NCBI GenBank assembly: GCA_025765615.1
Contig: JAIVFJ010000151.1
Span: 98,416 to 162,415, forward strand
Source: Zopfochytrium polystomum
Taxonomy: Eukaryota; Chytridiomycota; Chytridiomycetes; Chytridiales; Chytridiaceae
DNA length: 64,000 bases
Reading direction: 5' to 3'
The notes below the pieces were generated by a model. That model did no database searches and had not been told where the DNA came from. It saw nothing but the letters and a program-made list of their open reading frames with translations. The position numbers and the translations under genes are program-made. Within the stretch, counting starts at the first letter, position 1; the number at the start of each line of letters is the position of its first letter. Below, piece by piece: positions 48,614 through 62,100 of the stretch.

Positions 48614-51600
48614 ATGGCGGGCAGCAGCAGTAGCACCAGCAGCAGCAGCGTTGGCGGCGGCGGCGGTGTGTTTCACCATCTTGCGACGACGGCCGCGACG
48701 AGGAGGGCGAGTAGCAACAGCAGCAGCAATAGCAATAACACCGGCAGCAGCAGCAGCGCAAATAACGCCATCACCACCACTACCACCACCAGCATCTCGA
48801 CCACCACCACCACCACCGCCCCCAGTTACAACGTCACAAGTTACAGCACCATCGTCAGCGAAGGACGCCATCAGCAGCACCTGCAGCAGCAGCAGCCGCC
48901 TTCGCCCCCCGCAACACCGTATCGCAACAGCAGCGGCGGCGCTGCCAGCCTGCCTTCATCGCACGACCCGCACCTCCCCGGGAAGCCGCTGCACTCCTTT
49001 CCCTCCTCCTCCTCCGACTCAACCCCCCCCCCCCAACCCCGCCGCAAAAGCCCCGATCTGCACCCTCTTCCTCCTCCTCCCCCGCCTCGCCCCTTCGCCT
49101 CTTTGCCGCTATCCCCCGCTCCTCCCGCGTCTGCCTCTCAAACACCGCCTCCGCCGCCGCCAGCTTCTTCCGCCGGAAGGCCCTGTTCAGGTGGGCTCGC
49201 GCCCACCCTCGCCTCCTCGTCGTCGCCTTGCTCCTGGCAATATACTTTCTGCGTCTGTCCGACGTGCTCCCCCCCCTCCCCCTCTCGACGCCCCACTTCT
49301 CCAGACTCCATCGTCCCGGCCATCAGCCCTACCACACCTCTACCACGCCCAAGACCGGAGCCTCTGCCGCCCGCAGATGCGGCCAAAGGATCGACTGCAA
49401 GCAACAGCCCCAACGCCAGCAGCACCCTGCCTCCGCCGTCCCCGAAGCCAAAGATACCCGGCGTTGGGACGTCCCCCGCTCCTGGATCTACGTTTTGGCG
49501 GTGGGAGCACTTGAATAGTTGAGTCCAAAAACCTCCCGCTTCGTTCTCCTCTCCTGGGAATCATGGTTCCCATTGTGGATCGCTTCAGAAACGAGTTCTG
49601 ATCACTTCAAACACAACACGCACACGCAGATGAGGCCAAGTTTGTCGCCAGCGAGAAAGAGTCGTGGACGTCATGGCTCGCCGCGATCAAACCGTACGAC
49701 GCCGAAGCGCTTGGAATCGTGGCCGAATCGCGCGGCGTTGTTTTGACAGGACCGAGCAAAAGCGTACCCAACATCATCCTGGCAGTGCTCCTCCTCAGAG
49801 AAACCGGCTGCGACCTGCCAGTGCAGTTCTCCTACCTTCGCCACGAAGTGACGGAATCCGATCTGGAGCTGATTCGGTTGGTCATGACGGTTATCATGAC
49901 GCGACTGCGACTGCGCCCTCTGACACTCTTTTAACCTTTTTCCCCAGACAACACGACATCATTGCCCACGACTTTACCAACCTCGTCGAAAACTATGATT
50001 GGGGCTCCTCCGAGTATCACATGGGCGCTGCGAAGCTGGAATCAATCTTGTCGAGCCCCTTCGAGCAGGTGCTGTTTCTGGACCCGGACAACTATGTTGT
50101 GAAGGACCCGACGTTCCTGTTTGAGACAAAAGTGTTCAAGACAATCGGCGCACTGTTCTGGCCAGACTTTCCAATCAGAAAAAACCCCGACGATCTCGTG
50201 CTCTGGAACATTTTCGGCCTGGAGTACTTTAACGAGTTGGAGTTTGAGAGCGGACAGATTGTGTTGGACAAGAAGAAGGCTTGGCGGGGCTTGATGCTGA
50301 CAAGATACATCTTGCAGCAGGCGCGTTACTATTTCAAGGTGAGCTCGCAAAAGAATTTTTCCTCGGCTCGATGCAGACTTACCGTTTTTTCTGATGACGT
50401 AGAAATTCCTCGGCGACAAGGAGGCGTTTTTCTGGGGCTTTGCCGGCGCTCGTACCCCATACTTTCTAAACCCAAACTACATTCACTCCGTCGGCGCGTT
50501 GGTCGACGGCGCCCACCCCGGCGGCAACAACTCCCTCATGGACGTTCCTGGCCGCGTCTTTTGCGGACAGTCAATGTTGCAGACGAGCTTTTACGACGAC
50601 CCCGACGTCCGCATCCCGAAGCCCGGATTCGTGCCGGAACCGATCTTTATGCACTGGAACATGTTGAAGTACCAGTACACGGAAGGCCTAGACTACTTCC
50701 AAGCCGCCATGACGTATGAAGCACCCGCGGGCAAAAAGGTGGCAGATTTCCACGGCGTCGGGTTCAGAGTCATGGGAACGCAGGGCGATTTTTTGAACTG
50801 CCTCGACTTGGCGCCCATCGGCGGCGTGAATATTCGAACTTGGGGTAAGCAACACCATTTTACTTCGTTTTTCGCGCAATGTTTTTTTTTTTTTTTGTTT
50901 GCCGCGCGTGTCTCTTCCCTTTGGGCAACATCGAACAGCTCGTGACCCGTTTCGCCCCGAACTAGCCTGGAGCGAACAGTATCCGAACAGGGCCGAAGCT
51001 TTCCACCGAAACTGGAGGATTGCTCACGACAGCGTCGCCAGCATTCGGTACCAGCAGTACCTTCAAAAGTCTTCAGACATGAAGTACATTGTGCAGCCCG
51101 GAGTCCAGCCTGGCTCGCGTGGCATCGCCCTCTTTGCGCCTCGGCAGAACTACGATAGGGCGATCATGGCGGGCTTGGCGCTGAGGAAATCGGGGTGCAC
51201 TCTACCCATGTACTTCATGCATTACCAGGGCGAGCTTACGGAGATTGAAGCCGACATGTTCAAGTTTGTAGCACTGTTTTTATGGAGTGGAAAGCAAGAT
51301 AGAATGATGCCCCGGCTAACCAAATCGGTGTCTGTTTATATATTGTCCACACTCAGGCATTTCGATATAAAGTACAAACCCTTCCGAGACGCCACAACAG
51401 GCAAAAAGTGGTCATCGGAGTCAGAACGCCGAAAAGGAGCTGCCGTCGCCTCAGCCATCCTGACTGCGCCCTTTGAAGACGTCCTTTTGATCGATCCGGA
51501 CATTTACGTCCTGGATGATCCTTCGCACTTGTTTGACACCCCAGAATTCAAGCAGCACGGTGCTGTGTTTTGGGCCGACGCCACCAACCGGCGCGTCGGC

Positions 51601-54197
51601 GAAGAGCACCTCTACGAGCTCCTGGAGTTGTCCGACGCCCAAGCGAAAGAGGCAGCAAGCAGCCGGCCGTTTGTCAAGGGCATCATGGCTGTGTCCAAAC
51701 CGAAAGCTTGGAAGGCGTTGAAGTACGCGGAAAACTTTTCGTGGGAGGCGTCGTACTTTTACAAGGTGATCTATCTCGCCCCTCTCTCTTATTTCTGCGA
51801 AAGATATGCAACGGCTGACGGATTTTTGTGATATAACATAGCACATGGCCGGACACCAGGACGCTTTTTACTTTGGCTTCCTAAAAGCCAACAAGTCGTT
51901 TTACGTAAACAGCATCTACCCAACGCTGGTCGGTGCCAACGTGTCACCCAACCCCCGAAACGAGACGGACGCCGACGATGTTTGCGGGCACGCCCTCGTC
52001 CACTACAACCTACCGTCCACGCAGAGACCGCCATCTCAGTCTGCTGCTGCGACCACTCGCCCAAGCGCTTTGTTCATGGACGTTGGCCAGTACAGCGGCC
52101 AGTTCGACCCGTGGTCGGATAGATTCGAGGTCGCGGTGGAGGTGGCCGTTGCGAACATGAAAAAGACTGGGGCCGTAGGACCTGCGAACGTTGGTGATAT
52201 GGACAACTTTAAGCAGTGCTTGGCGTGGAAAATCGACGCGGGCGGCGGCGGCGCCGCGACGAAAACTTGGGGTAGGGAGTTTGGAATGAATCGTTTTCGC
52301 CTCCCCCACGATTGCTTTTGGCCTTTGTTTTAATATTAATGATGTGCCTCGAACAGACTGGAAGTCGCTCCACCCAAACATGAACCAACAGTTCCGCGAC
52401 ATCCAAGGCCTCCTGCCGAACGAGCACTGGATCGAGCGGCTCAAGCGCAAGCGGCTCCTCGCGCACCTGCCGGACGCCCTCCCCTCCGTCCCACAGGAAA
52501 GCTGGTCGCTCTGGCCGTGGACGAGAAACAAGACGGACCACAACAAACAGCAGCAGGCCGTCGTGACGGCGAACCAAGCCGGCGACAGCAGGCTTCCCAA
52601 CGAAGCCGTGGAGCGCGGCGCCGTGTTCCCCGTGACAAAGGGCAACTTTGATAGCACCCTGCGGAGCATCTTGTTGCTGAGAAAGACGGGCTGGTCGCTG
52701 CCGATCACAGTCAGCTTCTTTGGCAGGGCGTTGACGGAAGCGCAGAAGAATCTGCTGAGGTGAGCGAGGGGTGTTTCGAGAATATCGGACAAGGGTTGCT
52801 GTCTGTTCCTTTTTTCTGGCGAAGTGCACTGATTACGAAATCCCTTGTCCTCATCTCTATAACAACGCTCCACCAGCTCGATGGACATTAGCCTCCTCGA
52901 CGTCAGTCCCCACGTCCACAGAGCAAATAGCTGGAACGACTTTGAAAAAGTCACGGCGATCCACCTCGCGTCCATCATCTACGCCCCGTACAACCAAGTC
53001 CTCATGCTGGACGCGTCCGAAAGCACCGACATCATTCCCCTCGACAACCCCGAGTACCTGTTCTCGTCCAAGCCCTTCCGCGCGACGGGCGGCCTCTTTT
53101 GGCCCGACCTCCGCGCCGTCACGCGCTCCAACGTCATGTGGTGGATCACGGGCCTGAACGCGACGCCGGGCATCCACCTCGACCACACGCACATGCTCGT
53201 CGACAAGCGCGTCATGTGGCGCGTGCTGAAGCTCGCGTTTCACATGACGCTCGTTGGGCTTTTTTACACCCTGCACCTTCCGACGCACGCGGACGCCATC
53301 TACTGGTCGCTCCTGATGACCGACACGCCGTACCACCTTGCCTCGCGGCCCGCCGAGCTCGTTGGCGTCTCGGTCGACGCAAAGCACCCGCTCGGCGGCG
53401 CGGCGCTCCCGCCGGCGTCGCCCTTGCCGTCGTCGTCGTCGAGGTCGTCGTGGTCGTTGTTTTCGTTCCCGTGGCGGTCGCCCGGAACAACGAATAGGAA
53501 GAAGTCGGCGTCGGCGTCGGCGGCGGCGGCTGCGGCGGCGACCACGGCGGCCTTTTGCGGGCTCGCGACGGTGCACTTCGACCCGACGTCGCCGCTGTAC
53601 CGCGCAGCCACGTCCAACCCGGACCCGCCACCGCTGTTTGTCACGGTGCGCTTCCGGCCGCCGTACCCGCCCGGTAGCGCTTTGGGCGGTGCGGCGGCGG
53701 ACTCAGCATCCTCGACGGCGGCGGCGGCGAAGGGATTCAACTTTGCGCAGGTGGGCACGTCGTACCGCGCGCCGATGCCGACAGGCCTGTGGGGCGAGTC
53801 GCGGGTGCCCGGGGTCGTGGTTGTCGACACGGCGGCGAAAAAGGACAATGAGAGCGGCGCCGCCGACCCGGCTGCTGCGGCGCTGGTGCGGTGGTCGCGG
53901 CACCCGTCGTGCGCGGTGCTGAGCGTCGGGGAGGTGGAGGAGGAGGAGGCGACCCCGAGCGGCGGCGGCGGCGAGCGGGTGGTCGGGGACAACGCGGGCA
54001 GCAGCGGGCGGGGGGACGAGGGGGGTGGTGGTGGTGGTGGTGGCGGCCGCCTCCGCCCCCGCTGCTGCCGGCGGCAACGGCGGTGTGGGACGCGCGGTGG
54101 CGGTTCCGCGGCGTCAGCGACCGGTACTGGGAGGCGGTGCACGCGGGCGGCAGCGGCTGTTGCGGGTGGTGGTGGCGCTGGTCGCGGCGGGCATTGA
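48614..54197 (+). CDS. Three-module GT71-like (MNN1/MNN2-type) Golgi mannosyltransferase
   Basis: Probable type II Golgi enzyme adding alpha-mannose to glycans. Exons: 48614-49521 (approximate end), 49630-49876, 49948-50338, 50403-50844, 50939-51263, 51357-51765, 51842-52271, 52357-52759, 52877-54197. Exon 1 is Ser/Thr/Pro-rich. Its membrane anchor (HPRLLVVALLLAIYFLRL) lies in a different frame from both flanks, entered at the C12 run 49023-49034 and left at the C8 run 49269-49276. Three tandem modules follow. Module 1 has GVVLTGPSKS, FLDPDNYVVKDP, GALFWPDF and ELEFESGQIVLDKK. Module 2 has GIALFAPRQN, LIDPDIYVLDDP and GAVFWAD. Module 3 has GAVFPVTKGN, MLDASESTDI, GGLFWPDL and MLVDKR. Module 3 lacks the second Asp of DXD and is probably inactive. 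The last 200 residues are low complexity, and a better-looking frame (WDARWRFRGVSDRYWEA) overlaps the end, so the true C-terminus is uncertain. Confidence 0.8.
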
Positions 54198-56069
54198 AAG
54201 GGTTGGTTGGAAGAAAAATGGAGTTTCGGGGCTGCTGTGCGTGTGAGTGTGTGTGTGACTGTGTGTGTTGTGTTTGTTGGATGCGTGTGCTGATATGGAT
54301 GGAGGGATGGATGGATGGATGGATGGGCGGATGAATGGGATGAAGGGTTTTTCTTGGTGGGCTTCAGTTGGTGTTTTCTTAATGTTGTGTGCGTGTGTTG
54401 CTGTCCTCTTTGCAGCTCTCCCTCAGTGAGGCTCTCCCGCTCTTTCTTTCTTGCTTGCTTTCTTTTTCTTTGCTCTGCTTTTCACTTTCTCTCTCTCCCT
54501 CTGCTCTGCTCTGCTCTGTTCTGTTCTGTCCTCTTGCTCTCGCTCTCGCTCTCCCACCCACCCACCCACACACACACACTTCCCTTTCTATTGCTCCTTT
54601 CCTTCCGTTCGTCTTTATTTTTTTTTTTTTTTTTTTTTTTTTTTTGGTTTTTTTGACGGACTTGTTCGTTTTTGAAATATATAGAACACTTGTTGACAAT
54701 CAATCAGCAAATATATAGAACACTTGTTGACAATCAATCAGCCAAAGAGAAGGGGGAAGACGAGAACGAGACGAGAACGAACGTTGAGATTGTGCGGAAT
54801 TTAAAAAAAAAAAACAGGTTTTTTCGTCATTATAGGGCGAGGGGTTTTTACTCTGGTGCCTGCCACCCTCACCTTTGATGACCACTACATAGTCATTTGA
54901 TGCTGGCGACGCGCGGTGGATGCCGCTTGCCGCGAGCAGGGTGATGTCGCTGATTATCTGGTGATGCAGCGCCGTTTGTCTTTTACAAATTTAGATATGT
55001 TTTTGTGCCGGCATCTTTTTTTTTTTTGGGTTTTCGGGCGGCAATCCACTGCCCTAACCCAGGGTTCATAAAAAAATAAAAAAATAAAAAATAGATTTCA
55101 AGCAGGAACCAAAAACGCAGACAGGGTCGAAAAGACAGACAACAAAGGACGAAAACCCAATTTGAGTGGACAGAAACCAAATGTTCTACTTGACGATGGT
55201 CCTGGACATTGCATGTTCGGATATTGCACGAAAGTCCAAGGACGCGCCATTGCGCCCCCACTGTAACAGCAAGGCTACGTTTGTAATTGAGCTCCCTCCT
55301 GTGAAGCCTGGGCCTTGTGGGTGCGTACCGTGCAGCGCCGGCTGGGTCCAACAACAACAGTAGCAAGCTTGTGACGGGACTGTATGAGATCTTTGGTCAA
55401 ATCTTGCTGTAGCATCTAATCTAAGCGGCGGCAGGGGGGAACTAAGCAGTAGCATAGGTCTGACTATCGGACTCACACCATCCCTGTGATTACACTCCCG
55501 TCAGGGAGGGCATCTGCGAATGTGGAATAGTCAAACTCGCAGTAAAAAGCCCCTGCATTTGTCTTCGCACCTTGCAATTCCTGTCACTCGCACAATCATT
55601 CATCATCTTCATCTTCATCATCAATCATCCGCCCTTATTTCGCCCTTCACCCTTGTCCTCCTTCTCAACCCAACCCCAGTCAGCACACCCGCATCATCCT
55701 CATCATCCTCATCATCATCAATCACATCCGTTGATCTCGTCCCGATTATCAATCCACTCCAACGCTCTCCATTTTCCACACTCCTTATCCCATCCCACTT
55801 TCCATCCCATCCCATTCCATCCCCTCTCACTATTCGATTCGGTACGATCGAACCGAAAAAACCGTCGAGGCCGGTACCTTTAGCTTCCCAACCAGCAGTT
55901 GAAGCGTGTCGGCTGCCTGCCGACCGAGATTATCTGCCACACTCGAACGACTTTGACCCGCCCAACGACCCCACCGCCCCAACGCCACCACCCAGACTCG
56001 ACGACTCGACGACCGACCCATCGCACAAAGAGAAAAAGGGCACCAAAAACTTCCACATCCACCAACAAG
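54198..56069. other. Intergenic
   Basis: No gene seen. Holds GGAT repeats near 54298-54328, a CT-rich stretch at 54420-54560, a T tract at about 54617-54646, a perfect 34-bp tandem duplication, and the leader of the next gene, which carries CATCAT-type repeats near 55603-55730. Confidence 0.5.
54675..54742. repeat. Perfect 34-bp tandem duplication
   Basis: A unit beginning AAATATATAGAACACTTG and ending CAATCAATCAGC occurs twice back to back without a mismatch, so it is recent. It is AT-rich and lies in the spacer after the glycosyltransferase gene. Confidence 0.9.
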
Positions 56070-56606
56070 ATGTGTAACAATTGCCTGAGTATATTGGCGG
56101 AAGGAACGGCAGCTGCCGACGCGGCCCTCCAAGAAGTCAAAACCGGAAGAAGAGTAAAATCAGCGACAAACGTCGCCAGCCACCTGTTCGCGGTAGTGAC
56201 CCACGGAGCGTCCTATTTCGTCGCCTACTTCGTGTCAGGCGGCGTCAACCAAAGCTTGATATCCACGCTCTCGGAAGCAGAGAAGCAAGTCGACGACGCC
56301 TTCCGTCTCGCGAGCTGCTCCCCAAAGACCGTCAGAATGATCGAGGCGTCCAAAGTCCTGGCCGCCCGCGCCGCGGGCCTGAGGAAAGCGTACCCGAACT
56401 GGCTCGGCTCGCCGCGCTTCAACCCCGTCACCGGCGCCTTCCGCATGTTCGCTGGAGACCTGGTCGGTACGACTTTTGAAATAACCTCGTGGGGGGTGGA
56501 AGTGTTCGTTGGTCCAAGCTACATGGAAGTGGACTTCTGGGCCGCGGTAAACGTCTACCCGCCCGACGTCGTTGCAATGATCGGCCACCACTTCCATTTG
56601 ACTTAG
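56070..56606 (+). CDS. Small protein of unknown function
   Basis: 178 residues from an ATG in good context (ACAAGATGTG). Upstream codons are open but Thr/Pro-rich and probably leader. The protein starts MCNNCLSILAEGTAAADAAL. It has a moderately hydrophobic stretch (LFAVVTHGASYFVAYFVSGG), a helical middle (STLSEAEKQVDDAFRLASC, VLAARAAGLRKAYPNWL) and an aromatic C-terminus (VEVFVGPSYMEVDFWAAVNV). The two early Cys (C-x-x-C) could bind metal or form a disulfide. No family was recognised. Codon use is regular, so it is likely a real gene. Confidence 0.65.
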   Translation: MCNNCLSILAEGTAAADAALQEVKTGRRVKSATNVASHLFAVVTHGASYFVAYFVSGGVNQSLISTLSEAEKQVDDAFRLASCSPKTVRMIEASKVLAARAAGLRKAYPNWLGSPRFNPVTGAFRMFAGDLVGTTFEITSWGVEVFVGPSYMEVDFWAAVNVYPPDVVAMIGHHFHLT

Positions 56607-58672
56607 TTGAGCCTCATCAAACCCTTCCCTTTTTTGTTTTCTTTTTCGTTTCTCTCTATCTATCTCTCTTTCTCTCTCTCTCTCTCCCTCACTCTCTTAG
56701 CTCTCGCGGATAGAAGAACAAAAAACAAACTTGTTCCACGAACCTCATCATCATCATCTTCTTCCTCTCCTTCCTCTTCTTCTTCCTCTTCGTGTACCAC
56801 CCCGCTGACTCCGCCGCGGCCCACCGCTACGCCATTTTCTTATTTCTTTTGCTCTTTACGCCCCGGGAGGGCAGTCTCCGTTACGCCGCGCGACCTGCAG
56901 AGGACACACCACCGCTTCTTTTTATTTTTTTTTATTCTGATTGGACTTATCCTCTGCCTTTTTACTCTTTTATTTATTACGCGATTGGCGATATATTCGC
57001 TCCTGTAACCCCAGCCGTGTTGTTCAGCGAAAGTATTTAGCGGGGCCCTCGTTTTATGCCCGCGCGCAAATTCTGACGAAAATTGCGCCCTTGATATTTT
57101 GACCTTTTCAACCCCCGCCTATCACAAATAAAGGATTCTTACCCACCCTTTTTGTCGTTTGTACCTTGAGAAACGGCATTTTATTATTATGATTATTTTA
57201 TCTTTTTTTTTTTTTGGCAACACAGCTGAAAAGAAAAATGTCCTCTATGCGGAAGGTTTGTTGAATGGTCTGCTTCGGGACTGGATTGTTGTGTGCAGAG
57301 TTTGGCCAGTGTTTGAGTTATCCTGAGGCGCCTGCCTAGCAAGATTCCTTTGCAGCTAAAGTCGGCAACCGCCGAATACGTTCGATTAGTAGCCTATCCC
57401 GAAAAATTAGTAGCTGTATCCGGATTTTTAGTAGGATAACCACCAATATGCACTTAAATGTCCAGATTTACAAATAAAGTAGATATCCTTATTCGACCTG
57501 TATTTGGCTTGTGGACTTCTGTGTTACATTTTGCAGATATCCTTGCACAGATAATAGAGGATATCTGCTATTTGCCATGACAGCTGCCAACCTTATTTGT
57601 AGCACAACCCAAGCCTCAGGCTGCCTGTAGTATAGCGCAGGCTTGCGTCGATTGACTGAGTAGTTGTGCTTGGGGGTAAAGGTCAGCGGTTCGGATAGGT
57701 TCGGTGAAGAACACTTAACCCGAAACAAAACCTGCTTAACCTTAACCAATCCGCTCGTTGAATCCCTTAACCGAAAACCAAACAGAGCCGGAAATTTTTG
57801 GGAGAGGGTCTCTGTGTGTGTGTGTGTGTGCGTGTGCGTGTGTGTGGAGTGTGTGTGTGTGTGTGTGTGTGAGTGTGTGTGTGTGAGTGTGTGTGTGAGA
57901 GTGTGTGTGTCTGTTTTGTCGCTTGCTCGGATACCTTTTTTGTTTTCTGTGCCGCGATGCTTCACCCTCGTTTTTTTATTTTATTTTTATTTTTTATTTA
58001 TTTTTTATTTTCTTTCATTTTTTTATTTACTGTTATTATTATTATTTTTTTTTTGGTCGTCGCCTGTTCCAGCGCCGCGACGGGTCTCGTGGCTCGCGGG
58101 GCCTGGTGATTGCTCCAACACGTTCCCCTAAATCGGGTCGCCACTTTCCATTCTGGAAGGGATTTTTCTTTTACATTTTTTTTTTTCGTCATTTTTTGTT
58201 TATGTTTGCTTGTCTGTCTGTCTGTCAGTCTGTCGCCCGCCCACCTGTCTGTCTTTCTGCCTGCCGGCTGCCGCCGGTGGCTGGCAGCGGTGGTGGTGGC
58301 ACTGGGCAAGCTGCAAAGCGAAAAAATGCATGAGCTGGCTGTTTGTTGTTGGATTTATTCAGATGAACAATTAATAAAGGCACACAAGCAATTGACAGTT
58401 GACCAATTGAAGAAAGAAGGCAGGCAGGCAGGCAGGCACACCGCTTCTGACTGACTGACGGAAGAAGGCCCTTTCTTTTATTTTTGTTATTTTTATTTTT
58501 TGTATTCTGCTTTCACTCCCACCCACGCACACACAACAACACACACACACACACAGCCTCTCTCTGTCTCTCTCTCTCTCCTCTCTCTCTCTCTATCTAT
58601 CTCTCTCGCTCTCTCTCTATCTCTCTCCTCTCTCTCTATCTCTCTCTCTCTCTCTCTCTATGCTCTCTACTA

Positions 58673-58730
<58 letters not shown>

Positions 58731-59130
58731 CTCTCTGTGCCCAAATCTACGCTATATAGCCAGCAAAAAGTCAGCCTCCCGCGACAACTTTGCCACCACC
58801 AAACCTCCACTCGTCATCACCCCGCGTCGTCTCGCTGTCGTCTCGCTGTCGTCTAGTCTCATCTCCTCTCGTCTCCTCGTTCAGTGTCGTCGTCGTCGTC
58901 TCCACTCCGAAGAAAGTCCAATCCCGTCAATCAACTCATCCAGGCACCCCTTCGTTCCCCACAAAAAGTGAGTTCTTCTTGCTTTCCCTGCTGGGTACCG
59001 TCGGTCCGTCGTCCTCTCCGGCTCGGTCTGTCCAACGCCCACTGACTGTCACCGTTTGCTGCCTATTTCTGCCCTCCATTTTGATGCACTACACGCAAAC
59101 GAAAGAAAAAAAGAAAAAAAGAAAACAACC
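56607..59130. other. Long intergenic region rich in simple repeats
   Basis: No gene recognised. Contains CT tracts (56660-56695 and 58556-58735), a GT tract at about 57810-57910, T-rich stretches near 57970-58055, and AT-richer unique DNA at 57200-57650 that may be transposon debris. A TATATA at 58753-58758 lies about 375 bp upstream of the next gene start. Confidence 0.5.
58753..58758 (+). promoter_or_regulatory. Possible TATA box of the 59131 gene
   Basis: GCTATATAGCC directly after a 180-bp pyrimidine-rich tract. Its distance to the ATG is 370 bp, which would need a long leader or a leader intron. Motif-only support. Confidence 0.3.
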
Positions 59131-62100
59131 ATGTCGACCGCAGAAGACGTTGTGCGCAACCTCGACAGCCAAAAGCGATGGATCGGCATGGGCTTTGAGT
59201 CGTTCGACCGCGACCCATCCGGCGTCCGCAACAAGCTGGACAGGTTCAAGGCCACGGTCGAAGACAACCTTGCGGTGCTCGGTGGCGACGGCGCGCCGGC
59301 CGTCGTCGATGCGCGCGCTTACCTCGCCGCGCAGGAGGTATTAATACGGATGACGTTTGACGCAATGCTCGTGTTGTGTGTGTTGGTGGGGGTGTCTAAC
59401 AAACAATCAACAATCAAACACATGTGCACACAAACAAAAAAACCAAAAACCCGAACAAAAAAAAAAAAAAAAACAAAACCACCCACACAACACGACACAC
59501 GCACAGCTCCTCTACACGCAGAAGGACGCTGAAATGAAGGCCGATGATTCGATTCGGCGTGCGCAGAATCAACTCCGCTACGCCGAAAACTCGCTGCCCA
59601 ACGTAAGAGAGGGGAGGGGCACATAACAATGCGTGCAGGCGGAACCAGAGAGAGACGGAAGGAAACTGACGGTGCAAAAATCTTGCGAACGCTGCCCCTC
59701 ACTCATCACAATACAAAATCGTGTTCCCCACCCCCCCACCTACCCAGAACGTCGACTCGGCGCGGAGATACATCGACGAGGCCACCAAGATCGCCGACAC
59801 GTTCTCCAATGACCCGAGCTACGTGGCGCTGCCTGTTGTGCAAAACTTTTTGCCCGGATTCCTCGCAAAGCTGAAGGAAGTCACGGCCACCGTCGACAAG
59901 ACGGCGCTCTCCGCAGAGTCAGAGAACATGGTCAGGCAGACCCGCAGCTATCTCCGCTACGTCGAGACGGCTTTGAGCGGCAGCTACGTGGTGAGGACTG
60001 CCTGTGTTTTTGTTGCTCTGAAATGGAAGAAAAATCTGAGCTGCCAACCCTCACTAGAATGCCGAAAGCGCCGACAGATACCTGAAAGATGCGCTAAAAG
60101 CCTCGCAACCCCTCCGAGACGACCCTCGCTACCTCGTCATTGACGACGTTGTTGCCTGTTTGAACGAGCTCAAGCTGAAAGAGCCAGAGTACTCTCAAAA
60201 AATCAAATCGGCCATGTTGGCTGCTGCCTTCGACACCGATGTGCAACCTGCGCGCAGCGCCCGCCAGCGGCTCGACCAGATCCACGACGTTTCGTATCAC
60301 GGCGCTGACGACTGCAGGCGGCTCGCTGCGAACCTCGAAAAGCACCTCTCCAACCTGCAAGAAAAGTACTCGGACCTCGAAGCCGCACGCATCGAGATCT
60401 CAGCGATGCACCGGGCCATTGAGCGCGTGCAGAAGCTGCTGGGCGACGACGCTGCGGCGCAGAAAACTGCCGAAGCTGCAAAACTGGCTCTCGCCGCCGC
60501 CGCTGCCAGCAAGCAGCAGCAGCAGGCCGAAGAGGCCGCCCGCGCCGCCGCCGCCGCCGCCGCCGCCGTAACCTCCGCCTCTGCCCCCGCTGCGGTGTAT
60601 GCGCCCGTCGCCCCCGCGTCCCAGCCGCAGCCTGCCACCGTTGCCTCTGGATTGTCCCTCGACGCGGCGCGCCAGGCGGTCAGCACCTCCAAGAGCCACC
60701 TCCGCTGGGCCGTTAACTACTCCTCCGAGAACGCCTCGAGGGCGCGCGACTACCTCGCGCGCGCCGCCGAACCCCTCCAACCCCTCGCCGCCGACACCCC
60801 CGACGCCGCCTGGAAACAAGACCCCGACCTCCTCCGCTACGTCCAAGTCGAGTTCCCTGCGAAAACCGCTGAAATCGAATCTGCCTGCGTCGAGCTCGAG
60901 TTTGCGGACAACTTTGCTGACGACGAGCGCAAGCTCCAGGGACATATGCGCGGATTCAGCGGCTACGGCGGCGACCAGATTTCGAGGTACGGTCACCTCA
61001 AGGTCCTCTCGTACGTCGATCAGGTGCAAAAGTGGATGAACGCGACTGTCGACAAGTACGGCACTGAAAGGGACCATGTGAAGGAGGCGTTGAAAACGGC
61101 GAACGCGGCCATCGACGGCGTCTGTGCGGACGTCGACAAGTATTTGAAGGAAAAGGCGAAGCAGGGTATGTGACGGACCTGCTGCGATGCGTATTATTTT
61201 TTTCCTTCTAAATTTTTTTTTCGTAACACTTGAAACCTCTGTTGTTCTCAGAACAAGCCAAGCCCTCGAAGCTCCTGCCAGACTTCGAGCAGTACTACTC
61301 CTCGCTATCCGACCCAATCCGCGCCGCGCTGACCAGCAAGCAGTGCACGTTCACCGTGACAGGCGTGGACGGCTTCCAAACGCAGCCCCACGTGCTCTGC
61401 GACGCCGAGGGTTGCAGCCAGTTTATGCTCTGCGGAACCTGCTACGTCACCTGCCACCGTGACGGCGAGTTCAAGAGCCACCCGGCAGAGTACGCGTTCA
61501 GAGTCGGCTGCTCGCCGATGACGTGCGATTGCGGGGCTTCGGGGAAGGTAGACGTTTGTTGTTTCCTTCTTTTTTTTTCCTTTTAAATTCTTTCTGTGAG
61601 CTGATGAAAGTATGGTTTCCTCCTCTTTTAGTGTAAAGCCATCCCTGGGTCGCCGCCAAAGCCGCTTCCCATCGCGCCGGCCGGGGCGGACGCCGCCGTC
61701 TCGCCTATCGCGCCGTCTGTCAACCCGTTTATTATTGTCGCAAAGCAGCCTGCCGTCGACTCACCCGCCGAGCTCTACGACCTCTCGGACGTAAAAATGC
61801 CCTACGGAATACGCGCGGTGCTGGAGAGGGTGAACGAGATGGCGGCGGAGTATAACAAGGCAAGTTCTTGTTTGCATCTTTATTTTATCGCCCATTTGTT
61901 GCTGATCGTGCGTTTGCCAGGCCTTCAATGAAGCACACACAACGCTTATTCAGGCAACGCTGCCTGGGTCCAAATCCTTTTACGCCATTGGCAAACGGAT
62001 TGACAAGGCCGTGGATGACTTGAACTTTATTGCGACGGGCAAATACTCGAACTCGTTCAAAGACTGTAAGAAGGATCGATTTTGCCGCGATATCCAAGTG

